Positions 24,376-33,143 of a stretch of 39,041 bases of DNA are shown here, in pieces. Each line of letters begins with the position of its first letter. Position 1 is the first letter of the stretch. This stretch comes from a bacterium. GTDB lineage: Bacteria; Patescibacteriota; Minisyncoccia; Sungbacterales; HO2-52-23. Made by a program: the position numbers and the translations under genes. A model generated the notes under the pieces. The model did no database searches and had not been told where the DNA came from. It saw only the letters and a program-made list of their open reading frames with translations. The DNA lies in contig JAUYPW010000011.1 in the NCBI GenBank assembly GCA_030697525.1, forward strand, positions 1-39,041, read 5' to 3'.

Positions 24376-26151
24376 CTCGTTTTGATAACATTGTTCACAA
24401 TATACTATCTCTCCCCTCTCCGGTGAGTAGGAAGTCTCAAATTCATTGGGACACTGACCAGAACCATGATCGTGGGGATATTGATTGGTATATATTCTAT
24501 TACTCGAAACAACACCAGTGCATCCGCAACTGCGATGGAAAAGTTTAATGGTGTTTCTCTGGGTTATACGTTCCGCATGGCGACAATTTGGACATAGATG
24601 CGGGATTGGTACGTTCAATTTTTTATAAATCTCAAGCTCTTGGGGGATTATGCGAATAACTCCAGTACATTCGTGATTGCATGTACCAAAATGTTCACAT
24701 CTGATAACTTCAGAAAAAATACTGTCGTTGACTTCGGAAATAGTATCAGGCAAGTCACTGGAAACCATAGTTATAGGATATTCTTTTCTATTAGCCTCCC
24801 GCCAATTAAATCCTCTAGACAATGCTTCTTCTTGAGAAAGCTGGAAGTATTCTTTAGCTACGGATTCATTATAAGCAACCGGGGATATTTCTGATGGCAT
24901 AAACTCCCCATACTTATACACCCTGCCTTTGTTATCTGTATACGGCATATCATCCATGTGTTTCTTTATTTCTGGAATTAACCCCCCATATTCTTCTCTG
25001 GAATATTGCTTATTTAGAATACAGTATTGTTTTTTGTTTAGACCAATACACCCAAAAAGATGCGAAGAGTTATTACAATTCCAGGAGTATTCTATGTCGC
25101 GGCAATTAGTATACACATGATAAGAAAATTTTATATTCGCTGAATGTCCCCCAGTAAGAGCACACTCATACATTAGCTGGCTATTGTCTCCATAACGATA
25201 CTGATCATAGGAATCGCTTGAAGGTTTTACATATAAACCATGTGAATACTTAATATTTTCAGCCCCATCAATATAGTAACTTTGATGAACATTCTTAGAA
25301 TTAGTGATATATTCCCCTGTGCAGTTATCGTTCTTATAATTTTTTGCACAGCGTACGGGATATTTTAACCAAAGATCAGAAATATCTTTTTTCAGAACTT
25401 CGCGCTTAGCGTAGGATTCCATACCAAACTTTTTAATGCGTTTGGCATAATCTTCCTTACTGTGTGGTTTATTGAAAATATAATGAGACTTTCCACGCAA
25501 ACCAACACAGCCGAAACAATCAGAGCAACCATTGCAATCACGGCAGAAATAAATATTCTGGCAATCTTTACAATATGAGGAGTAAAGAGCGCTATAACAT
25601 TTTAAATTAAAGAAGCATTCGTAAGACAATTCCGAATCAAACACAAAAGAAACATCCAGAGAATCCTTGACACGAACTGAATTTTCGAGATATGCACCGT
25701 TTTCTATATAAGATGAGCCAAAGACAAGATAAGAATCCTTAAGATATGAGCCGTTGTTAGAGTAATCACTATTTACCAATTGGACTATTCCGCGGCTTGG
25801 GACAGGAGCCTTGGCCATGAGCTCGCGATATTGCTGTAAAAATGGCTTGTTCCAATCGTATTGCATCCCGGCCGCATTTTGATCCCAATCATCAGCCAGC
25901 CATTCTTCCCTGTCCCAAACAGTAAGAGCCGCTTGCGGAGGATACATCGAAAAAATATCTTTACCACTTTTATTGCTTTTGAGACGGAAGAGATATCTTT
26001 CGTTGTGGTAGCTCATTCTTCTTTGCAAACGGCAAAGCCTGCACCACGTCGGTGAAGGAACTTTTACTTTTTCATAAAACTCAAAATCTTCGGGTTCTAT
26101 ACTAAAAGTGGTTTTACAACTTTGACATGTTTTTTGTTCTTGGTTATTCAT
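24367..26151 (-). CDS. Zinc-ribbon protein of a Parcubacteria family
   Basis: A 594-aa cytosolic protein. The N-terminus has a zinc ribbon (CQSCKTTF and CRLCRLQRRMSYHNER), followed by VWDREEWLADDWDQNAAG. The middle (about 130-400) is rich in Cys, Tyr, Asn and Ser with irregular repeats such as CFFNLKCYSALYSSYCKDCQNIYFC, suggesting a solenoid or beta-helix with metal sites. A second zinc ribbon (CEHFGTCNHEC, CPNCRHAERITQRN) and a cysteine-rich tail close the protein. I recall this architecture as widespread and specific to Patescibacteria, with no known function. A palindrome sits seven bases before the start. Confidence 0.75.
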   Translation of the reverse strand: MNNQEQKTCQSCKTTFSIEPEDFEFYEKVKVPSPTWCRLCRLQRRMSYHNERYLFRLKSNKSGKDIFSMYPPQAALTVWDREEWLADDWDQNAAGMQYDWNKPFLQQYRELMAKAPVPSRGIVQLVNSDYSNNGSYLKDSYLVFGSSYIENGAYLENSVRVKDSLDVSFVFDSELSYECFFNLKCYSALYSSYCKDCQNIYFCRDCNGCSDCFGCVGLRGKSHYIFNKPHSKEDYAKRIKKFGMESYAKREVLKKDISDLWLKYPVRCAKNYKNDNCTGEYITNSKNVHQSYYIDGAENIKYSHGLYVKPSSDSYDQYRYGDNSQLMYECALTGGHSANIKFSYHVYTNCRDIEYSWNCNNSSHLFGCIGLNKKQYCILNKQYSREEYGGLIPEIKKHMDDMPYTDNKGRVYKYGEFMPSEISPVAYNESVAKEYFQLSQEEALSRGFNWREANRKEYPITMVSSDLPDTISEVNDSIFSEVIRCEHFGTCNHECTGVIRIIPQELEIYKKLNVPIPHLCPNCRHAERITQRNTIKLFHRSCGCTGVVSSNRIYTNQYPHDHGSGQCPNEFETSYSPERGEIVYCEQCYQNEVI

Positions 26152-26158
26152 AGTTTTT

Positions 26159-26291
26159 GTCCCGATCCCGATTCAAGTCGGGATCGTGGATCTCCCGATC
26201 TTCATCTAAAAATAACTAGGAGATCGAGGATTCTCGACGAAGTCGGAACTCGATTTTGTAACCAAATCAAAGATTTGGGCAAAATCGGGAC
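26159..26291. repeat. Palindromic intergenic element, unrelated termini
   Basis: GTCCCGAT (26159) and ATCGGGAC (26284) bracket a 133-base region with inner dyads CGATCCCGA TTCAAG TCGGGATCG, GATCTCC..GGAGATC and CAAATC AAA GATTTG. It lies seven bases upstream of the zinc-ribbon start and downstream of relE. Its ends differ from the 7512/10093/23070 family, but the placement is alike. Confidence 0.6.
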
Positions 26292-26318
26292 AGTTTTGGC
26301 ATTGTCTAGTTTCGGAAT

Positions 26319-26582
26319 TCATTTATAAATTTTGTGGGTGCCTATATTTACAAAACCGATATCTTTATCATTATCCATAAATCTGAACATGATACGATAT
26401 TGGCCGATAACAGTAAAAGCCCAATATTCTTTATATTTACCATGTAATTTGTGTGTTTCCAAAGATGAGTGAAATGGATTTCTCAAAAACAAGCCTTCCT
26501 TTTCTAGGAAAGCTTGTTTAACCGGCTTAGGCATCTTCCTTAAGGATTTCTGAAATTTCGTTGAATAGAAAACCTGCCTCAT
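26319..26582 (-). CDS. RelE/ParE-type toxin
   Basis: An 87-aa protein of the RelE/YafQ-like toxin fold: MRQVFYSTKFQKSLRKMPKPVKQAF, then LHGKYKEYWAFTVIGQYRIMFRFMDN and VNIGTHKIYK. The central Gly-x-Tyr-Arg strand and the C-terminal Gly-Thr-His match the mRNA interferase subgroup, in which C-terminal His and central Arg residues aid RNA cleavage on the ribosome. It follows its antitoxin gene by 15 bases on the same strand. Activity is inferred from family only. Confidence 0.8.
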   Translation of the reverse strand: MRQVFYSTKFQKSLRKMPKPVKQAFLEKEGLFLRNPFHSSLETHKLHGKYKEYWAFTVIGQYRIMFRFMDNDKDIGFVNIGTHKIYK

Positions 26583-26597
26583 ATTAATTTCAATCGG

Positions 26598-26822
26598 CTA
26601 TTTCTTTAAACCCAGTATCGCAGAAAAATTACTGACTCTTTTTAATCTATTTTCTTTTAGTTCTTTTTCAAAAATATGGATAGCCCGGTCAGTGTCTTTT
26701 TCTTCCCACAAAAGGCGCTTTTTTAATTCCGCTATTTCCTTATATTCCCTGCGAGGCACAACTATCAACTCATCCTTTTTTATGTTAAGTAGTTTTTTAG
26801 GAATAGATATTGTTTGAACCAT
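26598..26822 (-). CDS. Antitoxin paired with the RelE-type toxin
   Basis: A 74-aa protein starting MVQTISIPKKLLNIKKDELIVVPRREYKEI, an N-terminal DNA-binding-type segment seen in antitoxins paired with RelE toxins in CPR genomes, followed by a charged helix that would wrap the toxin. Start chosen over the longer track frame because TATACT lies six bases upstream. Probably autoregulates the pair by binding near its own promoter; there is no visible operator repeat. Confidence 0.75.
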   Translation of the reverse strand: MVQTISIPKKLLNIKKDELIVVPRREYKEIAELKKRLLWEEKDTDRAIHIFEKELKENRLKRVSNFSAILGLKK

Positions 26823-26828
26823 AATATG

Positions 26829-26834
26829 AGTATA
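26829..26834 (-). promoter_or_regulatory. -10 box of the toxin-antitoxin pair, likely leaderless
   Basis: TATACT on the minus strand is six bases from the antitoxin ATG, the same spacing as at 667. It lies in the 39-base gap behind the transketolase N-half. Confidence 0.45.
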
Positions 26835-26861
26835 ACACAAAACTATATTTAAAATCAACTC

Positions 26862-27731
26862 TTAGATAATTTTATGTTCTGCTTTTGTTCTTTCTTCAAC
26901 TTTTTTTAACTCCTCCAAAAACTTTTTGGCCTCATCCGGTTTGGGAGGCTTGCCATGCCACAGAAAATCAAACTCAATTTCTTTAACTCCTTTGCCGGGA
27001 ATGGTGTGCGCCATAATTAAAGTCGGTTTTTCATAAATATTTTTAGACTCCTCCACCGCATCCACAAATTCACGAATGTTGTTGCCGTCTATTTCAATCA
27101 CATGCCAGCCAAAAGATTTGTATTTATCAGCCAAAGGTTCAAGCGGCATTATGTCCTCGGTCATGCCGTCTATCTGAATGTTGTTTCGATCAATCACTCC
27201 GATTAAATTATTCAGTCTGTATTTGGAGGCAAACATAGCCGCTTCCCAAGTATTGCCGGCCTGCTGTTCGGCATCCGACATCAAACAAAAAACTCGTAAA
27301 GTTTTTTTATCCATTTTAGCGCCATAAGCCATACCTGCGGCCTGACTCAAGCCGGAGCCCAAAGGACCCGAGGTAGTCTCAATTCCGGGAAGCCTTTCTC
27401 TTTCCGGGTGTCCTTGCAGACGCGAGCCGAATTTCCGCAAAGTTTTTAATTCTTCAATCGGAAAATACCCAGACATGGCCATCACTACATATCTTATGGG
27501 GGTTATGTGCCCGTTGGATAAAATAAGTCTGTCTCTTTCGGGTAAGTCCGGATTTTTAGGGTCGTGATTTAAAATATGAAAATAAAGAGCGGTAAAAATA
27601 TCCGCCATGCCCAGAGGCCCCGCGGTATGCCCTGATCCGGCCTCCACCAGCATTTCAATCAAAAGCTGACGAGCCTGATTGGCTTTCAATTCCAATTCTT
27701 TTAATTTTTCGTCGTGAATAGTGTGACTCAT
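26862..27731 (-). CDS. Transketolase, N-terminal half
   Basis: A 289-aa protein with the thiamine diphosphate-binding domain: SGHTAGPLGMADIFTALYF, GHITPIRYVVMAMSGYFP, and the cofactor motif CLMSDAEQQAGNTWEAAMFASKYRLNNLIGVIDRNNIQIDG. The usual GDGE of the motif is SDAE here; the metal-binding Asp and the Asn further on are kept. Pairs with the C-terminal half at 23351. The ATG overlaps the trxB stop by four bases (ATGA), so it is translated with trxB. Confidence 0.93.
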   Translation of the reverse strand: MSHTIHDEKLKELELKANQARQLLIEMLVEAGSGHTAGPLGMADIFTALYFHILNHDPKNPDLPERDRLILSNGHITPIRYVVMAMSGYFPIEELKTLRKFGSRLQGHPERERLPGIETTSGPLGSGLSQAAGMAYGAKMDKKTLRVFCLMSDAEQQAGNTWEAAMFASKYRLNNLIGVIDRNNIQIDGMTEDIMPLEPLADKYKSFGWHVIEIDGNNIREFVDAVEESKNIYEKPTLIMAHTIPGKGVKEIEFDFLWHGKPPKPDEAKKFLEELKKVEERTKAEHKII

Positions 27732-28675
27732 TTGTTTTGTAGTAAATAGGCATAAGCGGATAAGGCAGCTTTTACTCCATCACCCATGGAAATATTATTT
27801 TGTTTAAACGGATCATCCGTTACATCCCCCGCGGCAAAAATTCCTGGGTAACTGGTGGTGGCGTATTTGGAATCAATTTTTACCTGCCCCCATTTATCCA
27901 ATTCTACCAAGTATTTTGCCATTTCAGAATTTGGCACAGAGCCTATTTCTATAAAAACACCTTCTACTTTTAACTCTTTTTCCTCCCCGCTTAAACGGTT
28001 TTTATAAATCAAACCGGTTACAAATTTATCCCCGTTTACTCTGACAGTTTCTGTATTAAAAATAATTTCTTTCAGCTTGGGATTTTTCTTAATTTCTTCT
28101 TGAGTTATCGGATCGCCCTTAAGCTTTTCGGAGTATTCCAGCAGGTATATTTCCTCCGCGTAAGGAAAAAGATCCTGCACGGCTTCAAGCCCCGCGTTTC
28201 CCCCACCCACTACCGCCACTTTTTTTTCTGCAAAAAGAGGCGCGTCACAGGTGGAACAATAAGCCACGCCTTTGCCGTCAAACTCTTTTTCACCAGGTAT
28301 ACCTAACTTTCTGCGCCTGGCTCCAGCGGTTAGAATTATAGTTTTTCCCTCGTATTTATTACCCTTGTCGCTGATCACCTCAAAAATACAGTTTTGTTTG
28401 TCGGGTTGACAGTTTAAAGTTTTAATACCAACCGCCAGTTCAGGAGCTTTTATATCTACATCTGTAGGAAAATTACGTACATGATCTTCCATTTTTTTAG
28501 CCAAATCAAAACCAGAGATGTGTTTTTCCCCGATCCAGTTCTGCACATCGTCTGATACAATAGACTGCCCTCCGAAAGATTCGGTGATTAGTAAAGTCTT
28601 TAACTTCTTGCGGGCAGTATATACCGTAGCCGCACACCCCGCCGGCCCACCGCCGATTATGATCACGTCGTACAT
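27728..28675 (-). CDS. trxB: Thioredoxin reductase-like flavoprotein
   Basis: A 315-aa FAD/NAD(P)H protein: FAD motif IIIGGGPAGCAATVYTAR, redox-active cysteines in VAYCSTCDAPLF (CxxC), NAD(P) motif VAVVGGGNAGLEA, and the C-terminal FAD motif GIFAAGDVTDDPFKQ. Canonical TrxB reads CATCDG; here CSTCDA, a small change. Length and domain order match TrxB. It could reduce the glutaredoxin-like or DsbA-like proteins encoded 2-3 kb upstream. Coupled to the transketolase N-half. Confidence 0.9.
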   Translation of the reverse strand: MYDVIIIGGGPAGCAATVYTARKKLKTLLITESFGGQSIVSDDVQNWIGEKHISGFDLAKKMEDHVRNFPTDVDIKAPELAVGIKTLNCQPDKQNCIFEVISDKGNKYEGKTIILTAGARRRKLGIPGEKEFDGKGVAYCSTCDAPLFAEKKVAVVGGGNAGLEAVQDLFPYAEEIYLLEYSEKLKGDPITQEEIKKNPKLKEIIFNTETVRVNGDKFVTGLIYKNRLSGEEKELKVEGVFIEIGSVPNSEMAKYLVELDKWGQVKIDSKYATTSYPGIFAAGDVTDDPFKQNNISMGDGVKAALSAYAYLLQNK

Positions 28676-28698
28676 ATATATAATTTACCACCCGCGCA

Positions 28699-29658
28699 TC
28701 AAGCTATCAATCCTTTAAATTTCTCTACCATGGGAACTTGTTCCGGATCAAGGCCGTACTCGCCCGCCAAATAAAAAGATACCCAGTCGGACAAGATAAG
28801 AGAGGAAAATATTTTATGAAAATGGTTCTGTCCGGATAGTCTTATTTTCTCCACCTTAAGTCTTTTTTGAACAAAAAGATCAGCCATTACACTCATTCTT
28901 TTTTGTACCCGAGGGTGGTCGTATGAGTCCTCCAGAAACAGAAAATAAAATTTTTCAGAAAGCGTAGGAATTTCAAAACTGTTTATCTCGTTGTGATTCA
29001 TCTCCGGTATTACGTTGCAAAAAGCCGGTGCTTTGGCATTTTCATTTATTTTAGTTTTCCAATTATAGGCCACCGCCCACTTTTTAGCAGAAGAATAAAT
29101 AACCAGTATCTTTCCTTTTGCTTTTTCAGCTAAATTTTTGCCGAGATCCTCAAATTCTCCCGAACTTAAACTTTGAGATAAGCCCTCTGCTTCAGCAAAA
29201 AGTTTGTCATCCCCAATTAATTTTACCAAAGCCATAAAGCTCAAGCCAAGAGCCGATCTTGGCTGTAAATCCCAGTCGGGAAGCTGTATAAGGGGCAGTT
29301 TGTTCTCTCTGGCAATTTCCAGAAGTTTTCCGCCAACCGCGATACAAGCAACGGCAAGCCTTTTTTCCAAAGCCGTGTTTAGACTGTCTATAACTTCTTC
29401 CGTGTTTCCGGAGTAGGAACTTGCCACCACCAAAGATTTAGACAAAATCTCCTCCGGCACATTTGGCAGGCCGTAATCCATGTGGACAAATATCTTGGAT
29501 TCGTATTCTGGTAAAGTTCTCAAAATATCTGCCGCCAAATGCGACCCTCCCATGCCGCAAATTATAAAATAGGAAAAACCACCCAGTTGATCTTTGTTTT
29601 CTACAATCGGCTGATAAGTAAACTGCTTTGGAAAATTTTTTATGGAATCTATGAACAA
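28699..29658 (-). CDS. Bifunctional phosphoglucose/phosphomannose isomerase
   Basis: A 319-aa protein with tandem SIS sugar-isomerase domains. Motifs: FIICGMGGSHLAADILR, VASSYSGNTEEVIDSL, and the catalytic EMNHNEINSFE with Glu and His. This matches the archaeal-type PGI/PMI family, which interconverts glucose-6-P, fructose-6-P and mannose-6-P. It starts with TTG two bases after the stop of the dehydrogenase gene and is probably cotranscribed with it. A short protein for a SIS dimer, as usual in the family. Confidence 0.9.
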   Translation of the reverse strand: MFIDSIKNFPKQFTYQPIVENKDQLGGFSYFIICGMGGSHLAADILRTLPEYESKIFVHMDYGLPNVPEEILSKSLVVASSYSGNTEEVIDSLNTALEKRLAVACIAVGGKLLEIARENKLPLIQLPDWDLQPRSALGLSFMALVKLIGDDKLFAEAEGLSQSLSSGEFEDLGKNLAEKAKGKILVIYSSAKKWAVAYNWKTKINENAKAPAFCNVIPEMNHNEINSFEIPTLSEKFYFLFLEDSYDHPRVQKRMSVMADLFVQKRLKVEKIRLSGQNHFHKIFSSLILSDWVSFYLAGEYGLDPEQVPMVEKFKGLIA

Positions 29659-29660
29659 AG

Positions 29661-30785
29661 TTAGGATTTTGCGCTTAGAATTTTCTTTTTAGCTATTTCC
29701 ATCGCCACTTCTCTCGGGTTTTTATTGTACCGCATACTTTTCTCCAAAACCACCTTTGTTGTTTTGGTAATTTTTTCCTCCACCAGTTTAAACATTTTCT
29801 CTGCAGAATATCCTTTGTATTCGGCATAAGAAGAAATAACTCCTCCGGCATTAGCCACAAAATCCGGCACAATCAAAACATCTTTTTTAAAAAGCTCTTT
29901 TTCAATTTCCTCCCCCATGGGGATATTTGCCCCTTCCACAATTATCTTAAATTTCAGATCTTTTTTATTACTATCATTTATTACATCCGTAACCGAAGCT
30001 GGTATCAAAATATCAGCCTTAATTTTCCAAAAATCCTCCGGCCTTATATGCTGTTTGGCTGGATAATCCTTCAGGCATAGATCCTTTTTAATTATTTTGT
30101 CTATTATTTTATCGTCCAATCCGTTTGGATCAAAAACACTGGCCGTAGAGTCGGCCAGCGCAATAATCCGTACTCCTGTACCTCGCAAAAACTTATAAGC
30201 AAAACTGCCGACATTACCAAATCCGTGGATAATGGCCGTGGTTTTTTTAATATCTAAGCCGGCCACACGGATAGCCACCAAAGTAGACTGCGCTACCCCG
30301 AAACCAGTGCTTCCCATCTCGTGAGGAATACCGCCGGAGCAACACATCTTCCCCGAATCTTTATTAAAACACAAGCTTTTCGGCTTGCCGGTAGCCGAAT
30401 TGCACTTACCCGTAGCTTCCACAAACCAACTCATTTCTTTTTCACCGGTATTTATATCCGGCGCAGTTATATATTTTTTAGGAGTTAGCGGCTCCAGCGC
30501 GCGGGCAAAAGCCTGAACATATTTTTTTTTGAGAGTATCCGGTCCTCCGGGCCATATTATCCCGCCCTTTCCTCCCCCAAAAGGAACGTCCGCCAAAGCA
30601 TTTTTCCAAGTCATGGTACGCGCCAGCCTAAAAACTTCGTCTTCAGTCACATTTTTGGTCATCCTGAATCCTCCTTTCCCGGGACCTAAAACAGTATTAT
30701 CAATAACCAAAAACCCCCTCATTTCTGTTTGGGGGTCGTAAACTCTCAAAATATATTCCGGACCAAATTCGTCGTAAGAAATCAT
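29661..30785 (-). CDS. Glu/Leu/Phe/Val-type amino acid dehydrogenase
   Basis: A 374-aa protein of the glutamate dehydrogenase superfamily. VLGPGKGGFRM and DVPFGGGKGGIIWPGG carry the substrate-binding and catalytic lysines, ITAPDINTGEKEM the catalytic Asp, and AIIHGFGNVGSFAYKFL the NAD(P)-binding Rossmann motif. A cysteine-rich stretch (SLCFNKDSGKMCCSGG) between the domains is unusual and may bind metal or be redox-sensitive. The true substrate cannot be assigned; glutamate is the commonest. In CPR genomes this links carbon to nitrogen metabolism. Confidence 0.88.
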   Translation of the reverse strand: MISYDEFGPEYILRVYDPQTEMRGFLVIDNTVLGPGKGGFRMTKNVTEDEVFRLARTMTWKNALADVPFGGGKGGIIWPGGPDTLKKKYVQAFARALEPLTPKKYITAPDINTGEKEMSWFVEATGKCNSATGKPKSLCFNKDSGKMCCSGGIPHEMGSTGFGVAQSTLVAIRVAGLDIKKTTAIIHGFGNVGSFAYKFLRGTGVRIIALADSTASVFDPNGLDDKIIDKIIKKDLCLKDYPAKQHIRPEDFWKIKADILIPASVTDVINDSNKKDLKFKIIVEGANIPMGEEIEKELFKKDVLIVPDFVANAGGVISSYAEYKGYSAEKMFKLVEEKITKTTKVVLEKSMRYNKNPREVAMEIAKKKILSAKS

Positions 30786-30795
30786 GGCTAGAAAC

Positions 30796-31032
30796 TTATG
30801 GCAGGTTTAAAACTTTCTTAAGTTCCGGTTCATCGAAACCGATTATGACCTTGCCGTCTATATCAATCACCGGCACACCCATTTGCCCAGATTTCTGGAT
30901 CATCTCGTCTCTGGCGTTGGCGTCTTTGGCCACATCCAGTTCTTCATACTCAACATTATTCTTCTTAAAAAACTCTTTGGCCATCTTGCAGTAAACACAA
31001 GTAGTGGTTGTATAGATTTTAACCTTAGCCAT
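30796..31032 (-). CDS. Glutaredoxin-like protein
   Basis: A 78-aa thioredoxin-fold protein: KIYTTTTCVYCKMAKEFFKKN with the CxxC active site, then the cis-Pro loop MGVPVIDIDG and a C-terminal FDEPELKKVL helix. Close to the NrdH/glutaredoxin size class. No glutathione genes are visible here, so trxB may be its reductase. Lies six bases after the DsbA-like gene on the same strand. Confidence 0.88.
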   Translation of the reverse strand: MAKVKIYTTTTCVYCKMAKEFFKKNNVEYEELDVAKDANARDEMIQKSGQMGVPVIDIDGKVIIGFDEPELKKVLNLP

Positions 31033-31037
31033 AAAAA

Positions 31038-31805
31038 TTATTTTTTTATATTTTCTAACTCTTCCTCAATTATCGTCTTAAATCCCGGCATCATTTCATT
31101 CCCTTGAGGATAGTCTTCGTATGGTATGGCGCCGGTTACTAGGCGTCCATTTACAAAAGTTGCCGGAGTCCCGGTTACTCCAAAACTTTGACCGCTTTGC
31201 AAATCTTTACCAACTTCGGTGGCATATTTGCCGGAATCTAGACAATTATTAAATTTATTTGTATCCAAACTAAGTTCCGTGGCCCATTTTTTATAATTGT
31301 TCAGAGATAACTTATCCTGGCGGTTGTAAAGTAAATCATGATAAGCCCAGAATTTACCCTGCTCATCCGCGCATTCGGAAGCCTCCGCCGATTTTTGCGC
31401 TTCCGCGTGAATTGAGCTTAAAGGAAAGTCTCGGTAAATAAGTTTTGCTTTTCCGGTTTTTATATAATTTTCAATCACCTGCTGTTCTGTGGTCTGGAAA
31501 AACCTTTGGCAGAAAGGACACTGGAAATCTCCAAATTCCACGATAGTAAGTTTGGCATCTGGACTACCAAGCACCGGATCATCGTCTGCCAACAAATTCA
31601 TATCTTTCACGGGATCAATAGCTTTCCCACTAGCGGCGAGTCCTTTTTTACCAGCAACCGTCTCTCCTTGCGGCTTATTTATAAAAATAATCGCTCCGGC
31701 GATAATTATGCCGGCCAATAAAATAGAGCCGGCAATCACCATGTTCGGATTACCGCCTGATTCATTCTTAGATGCCGAATTTGAAGTTAATATATCTTCT
31801 TCCAT
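31038..31805 (-). CDS. Membrane-anchored DsbA-like thiol oxidoreductase
   Basis: A 255-aa protein with a transmembrane anchor at about residues 21-43, then a thioredoxin domain with inserted helices: VEFGDFQCPFCQRFFQTTEQQ holds the CPFC active site and FGVTGTPATFVNGRLV the cis-Pro loop. The domain faces outside, where DsbA-type proteins form or isomerise disulfides. Two further Cys (SECADE, FNNCLDSG) may form a structural pair. No DsbB or VKOR partner is in the window. Confidence 0.88.
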   Translation of the reverse strand: MEEDILTSNSASKNESGGNPNMVIAGSILLAGIIIAGAIIFINKPQGETVAGKKGLAASGKAIDPVKDMNLLADDDPVLGSPDAKLTIVEFGDFQCPFCQRFFQTTEQQVIENYIKTGKAKLIYRDFPLSSIHAEAQKSAEASECADEQGKFWAYHDLLYNRQDKLSLNNYKKWATELSLDTNKFNNCLDSGKYATEVGKDLQSGQSFGVTGTPATFVNGRLVTGAIPYEDYPQGNEMMPGFKTIIEEELENIKK

Positions 31806-31818
31806 AATTTTTCTATAT

Positions 31819-33057
31819 CTACTCTACCATCGAGATATCCTTCAAGTCAAAATCAAAACTTGTTAGTCTATCTTTATATAAATCTAACTTGGTTTTACTC
31901 TCTATTAGTTTCGTAAGTAGGATTTTGTCTTTAAAACAATTTATCAAAACAGCCCCCACCAAAACCCCCTGCCGCAAGAAAAATCTCTCATAAAGATGCT
32001 GATACATATCATAACGAACGACACTGTCTATTCCCTCTTTTTCTCCACAATCTCCAAGAGCCGTTATCTGAAATCCCAGGTTGGTTATGGAGTAGGCTGA
32101 AACCGCCCGGAAAGCTTCTTTAGAACCCATCATGTTTAAGCCCGCTTTTTGCCCCTGCAAAAAAGAATTGGTCCAGTTACCCACAGATCTAGGCCTTTCT
32201 AAGATGACATCATAAAATTCGGCCACGTCTCCCGCCGCCCAGATATTTTTTTGATTGGTTTCTAAAAATTCATTAACCCGTATCCCCGCCTTACTTGATT
32301 CTATCTTTGTTCCAGCCAAAAATTCCAGATTTTTGTCCAAGCCTATACCCACAGCAACAGCATCGGCCTCTAAATTATGCCCCAGACGAGTTACTGCACC
32401 GATTTCCCCAGTTGCCAGCATACTCATAGATTCAACCGCGTCTCCGGTAAGTATTTTTATGCCATGCCTCTCGAAATTTCTATGAAGAATCTCGCCACCA
32501 TTTTTCTCTACTAATTTGCAAAAGAAAAATGGCCTATCAAGCAAAAGAGTTGGAGAGATGTTGTTAAGGGTAAAAACCTCTAAAAATTCAAGGCCGATAA
32601 AAGAACCCCCGATAACGATTGGTTTTTTTATTTTAGACAGATCGATCTTTAATCTGTCTGTATCTTCAATGGTCTGCAGACGATACACCAGAGACTGAAC
32701 ACCGTTTTCCCCCCAAGGTTTTACTTTGCCACCGCTTGATATTAGAAGCTTCTCATACCCCAATCTTGTACCGTTTTCCAAAGTAACTGTTTGTTTTTCT
32801 GTATCTATGCCGGCAACTTTCTGATCAAGTCTCAAATCTATATTCTTCTCATAAAAATCCCTCTGGGCGCGCAGAAAAAGCTGTTCTCTTTTTATTTTGT
32901 TTTTTAAATAATGAGGAAGAAGAACCCGGGAATAGAGAAGATAAGGCTCCTCGCCTATTATACCGATTGTTGCCCTGGTATCTGCTTTACGTATAGTTTC
33001 TGCCGCCGTGACCCCGGTAATTCCCCCTCCGATTATAAGATATTGATAACTGTTCAT
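31819..33057 (-). CDS. FAD-dependent NAD(P)H oxidoreductase
   Basis: A 412-aa protein of the pyridine nucleotide-disulfide oxidoreductase superfamily, closest in layout to NADH oxidases and rubredoxin or nitrite-reductase-type flavoproteins: LIIGGGITGVTAAETIR, IGEEPYLLYSRVLLP, PIVIGGSFIGLEFLEVF (NAD domain), NIWAAGDVAEF, and a C-terminal domain. No active-site CxxxxC is visible in the FAD domain, so it is not a lipoamide or mercuric reductase. The electron acceptor is unknown. First gene of a minus-strand run that includes the DsbA-like and glutaredoxin genes. Confidence 0.85.
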   Translation of the reverse strand: MNSYQYLIIGGGITGVTAAETIRKADTRATIGIIGEEPYLLYSRVLLPHYLKNKIKREQLFLRAQRDFYEKNIDLRLDQKVAGIDTEKQTVTLENGTRLGYEKLLISSGGKVKPWGENGVQSLVYRLQTIEDTDRLKIDLSKIKKPIVIGGSFIGLEFLEVFTLNNISPTLLLDRPFFFCKLVEKNGGEILHRNFERHGIKILTGDAVESMSMLATGEIGAVTRLGHNLEADAVAVGIGLDKNLEFLAGTKIESSKAGIRVNEFLETNQKNIWAAGDVAEFYDVILERPRSVGNWTNSFLQGQKAGLNMMGSKEAFRAVSAYSITNLGFQITALGDCGEKEGIDSVVRYDMYQHLYERFFLRQGVLVGAVLINCFKDKILLTKLIESKTKLDLYKDRLTSFDFDLKDISMVE

Positions 33058-33143
33058 AACTTATTTTACACAAAACGTGTCTAATTATATAATAAATTTG
33101 GATAATAATCCATCTTTAATTTAATAATTAATAACTTATTTTT

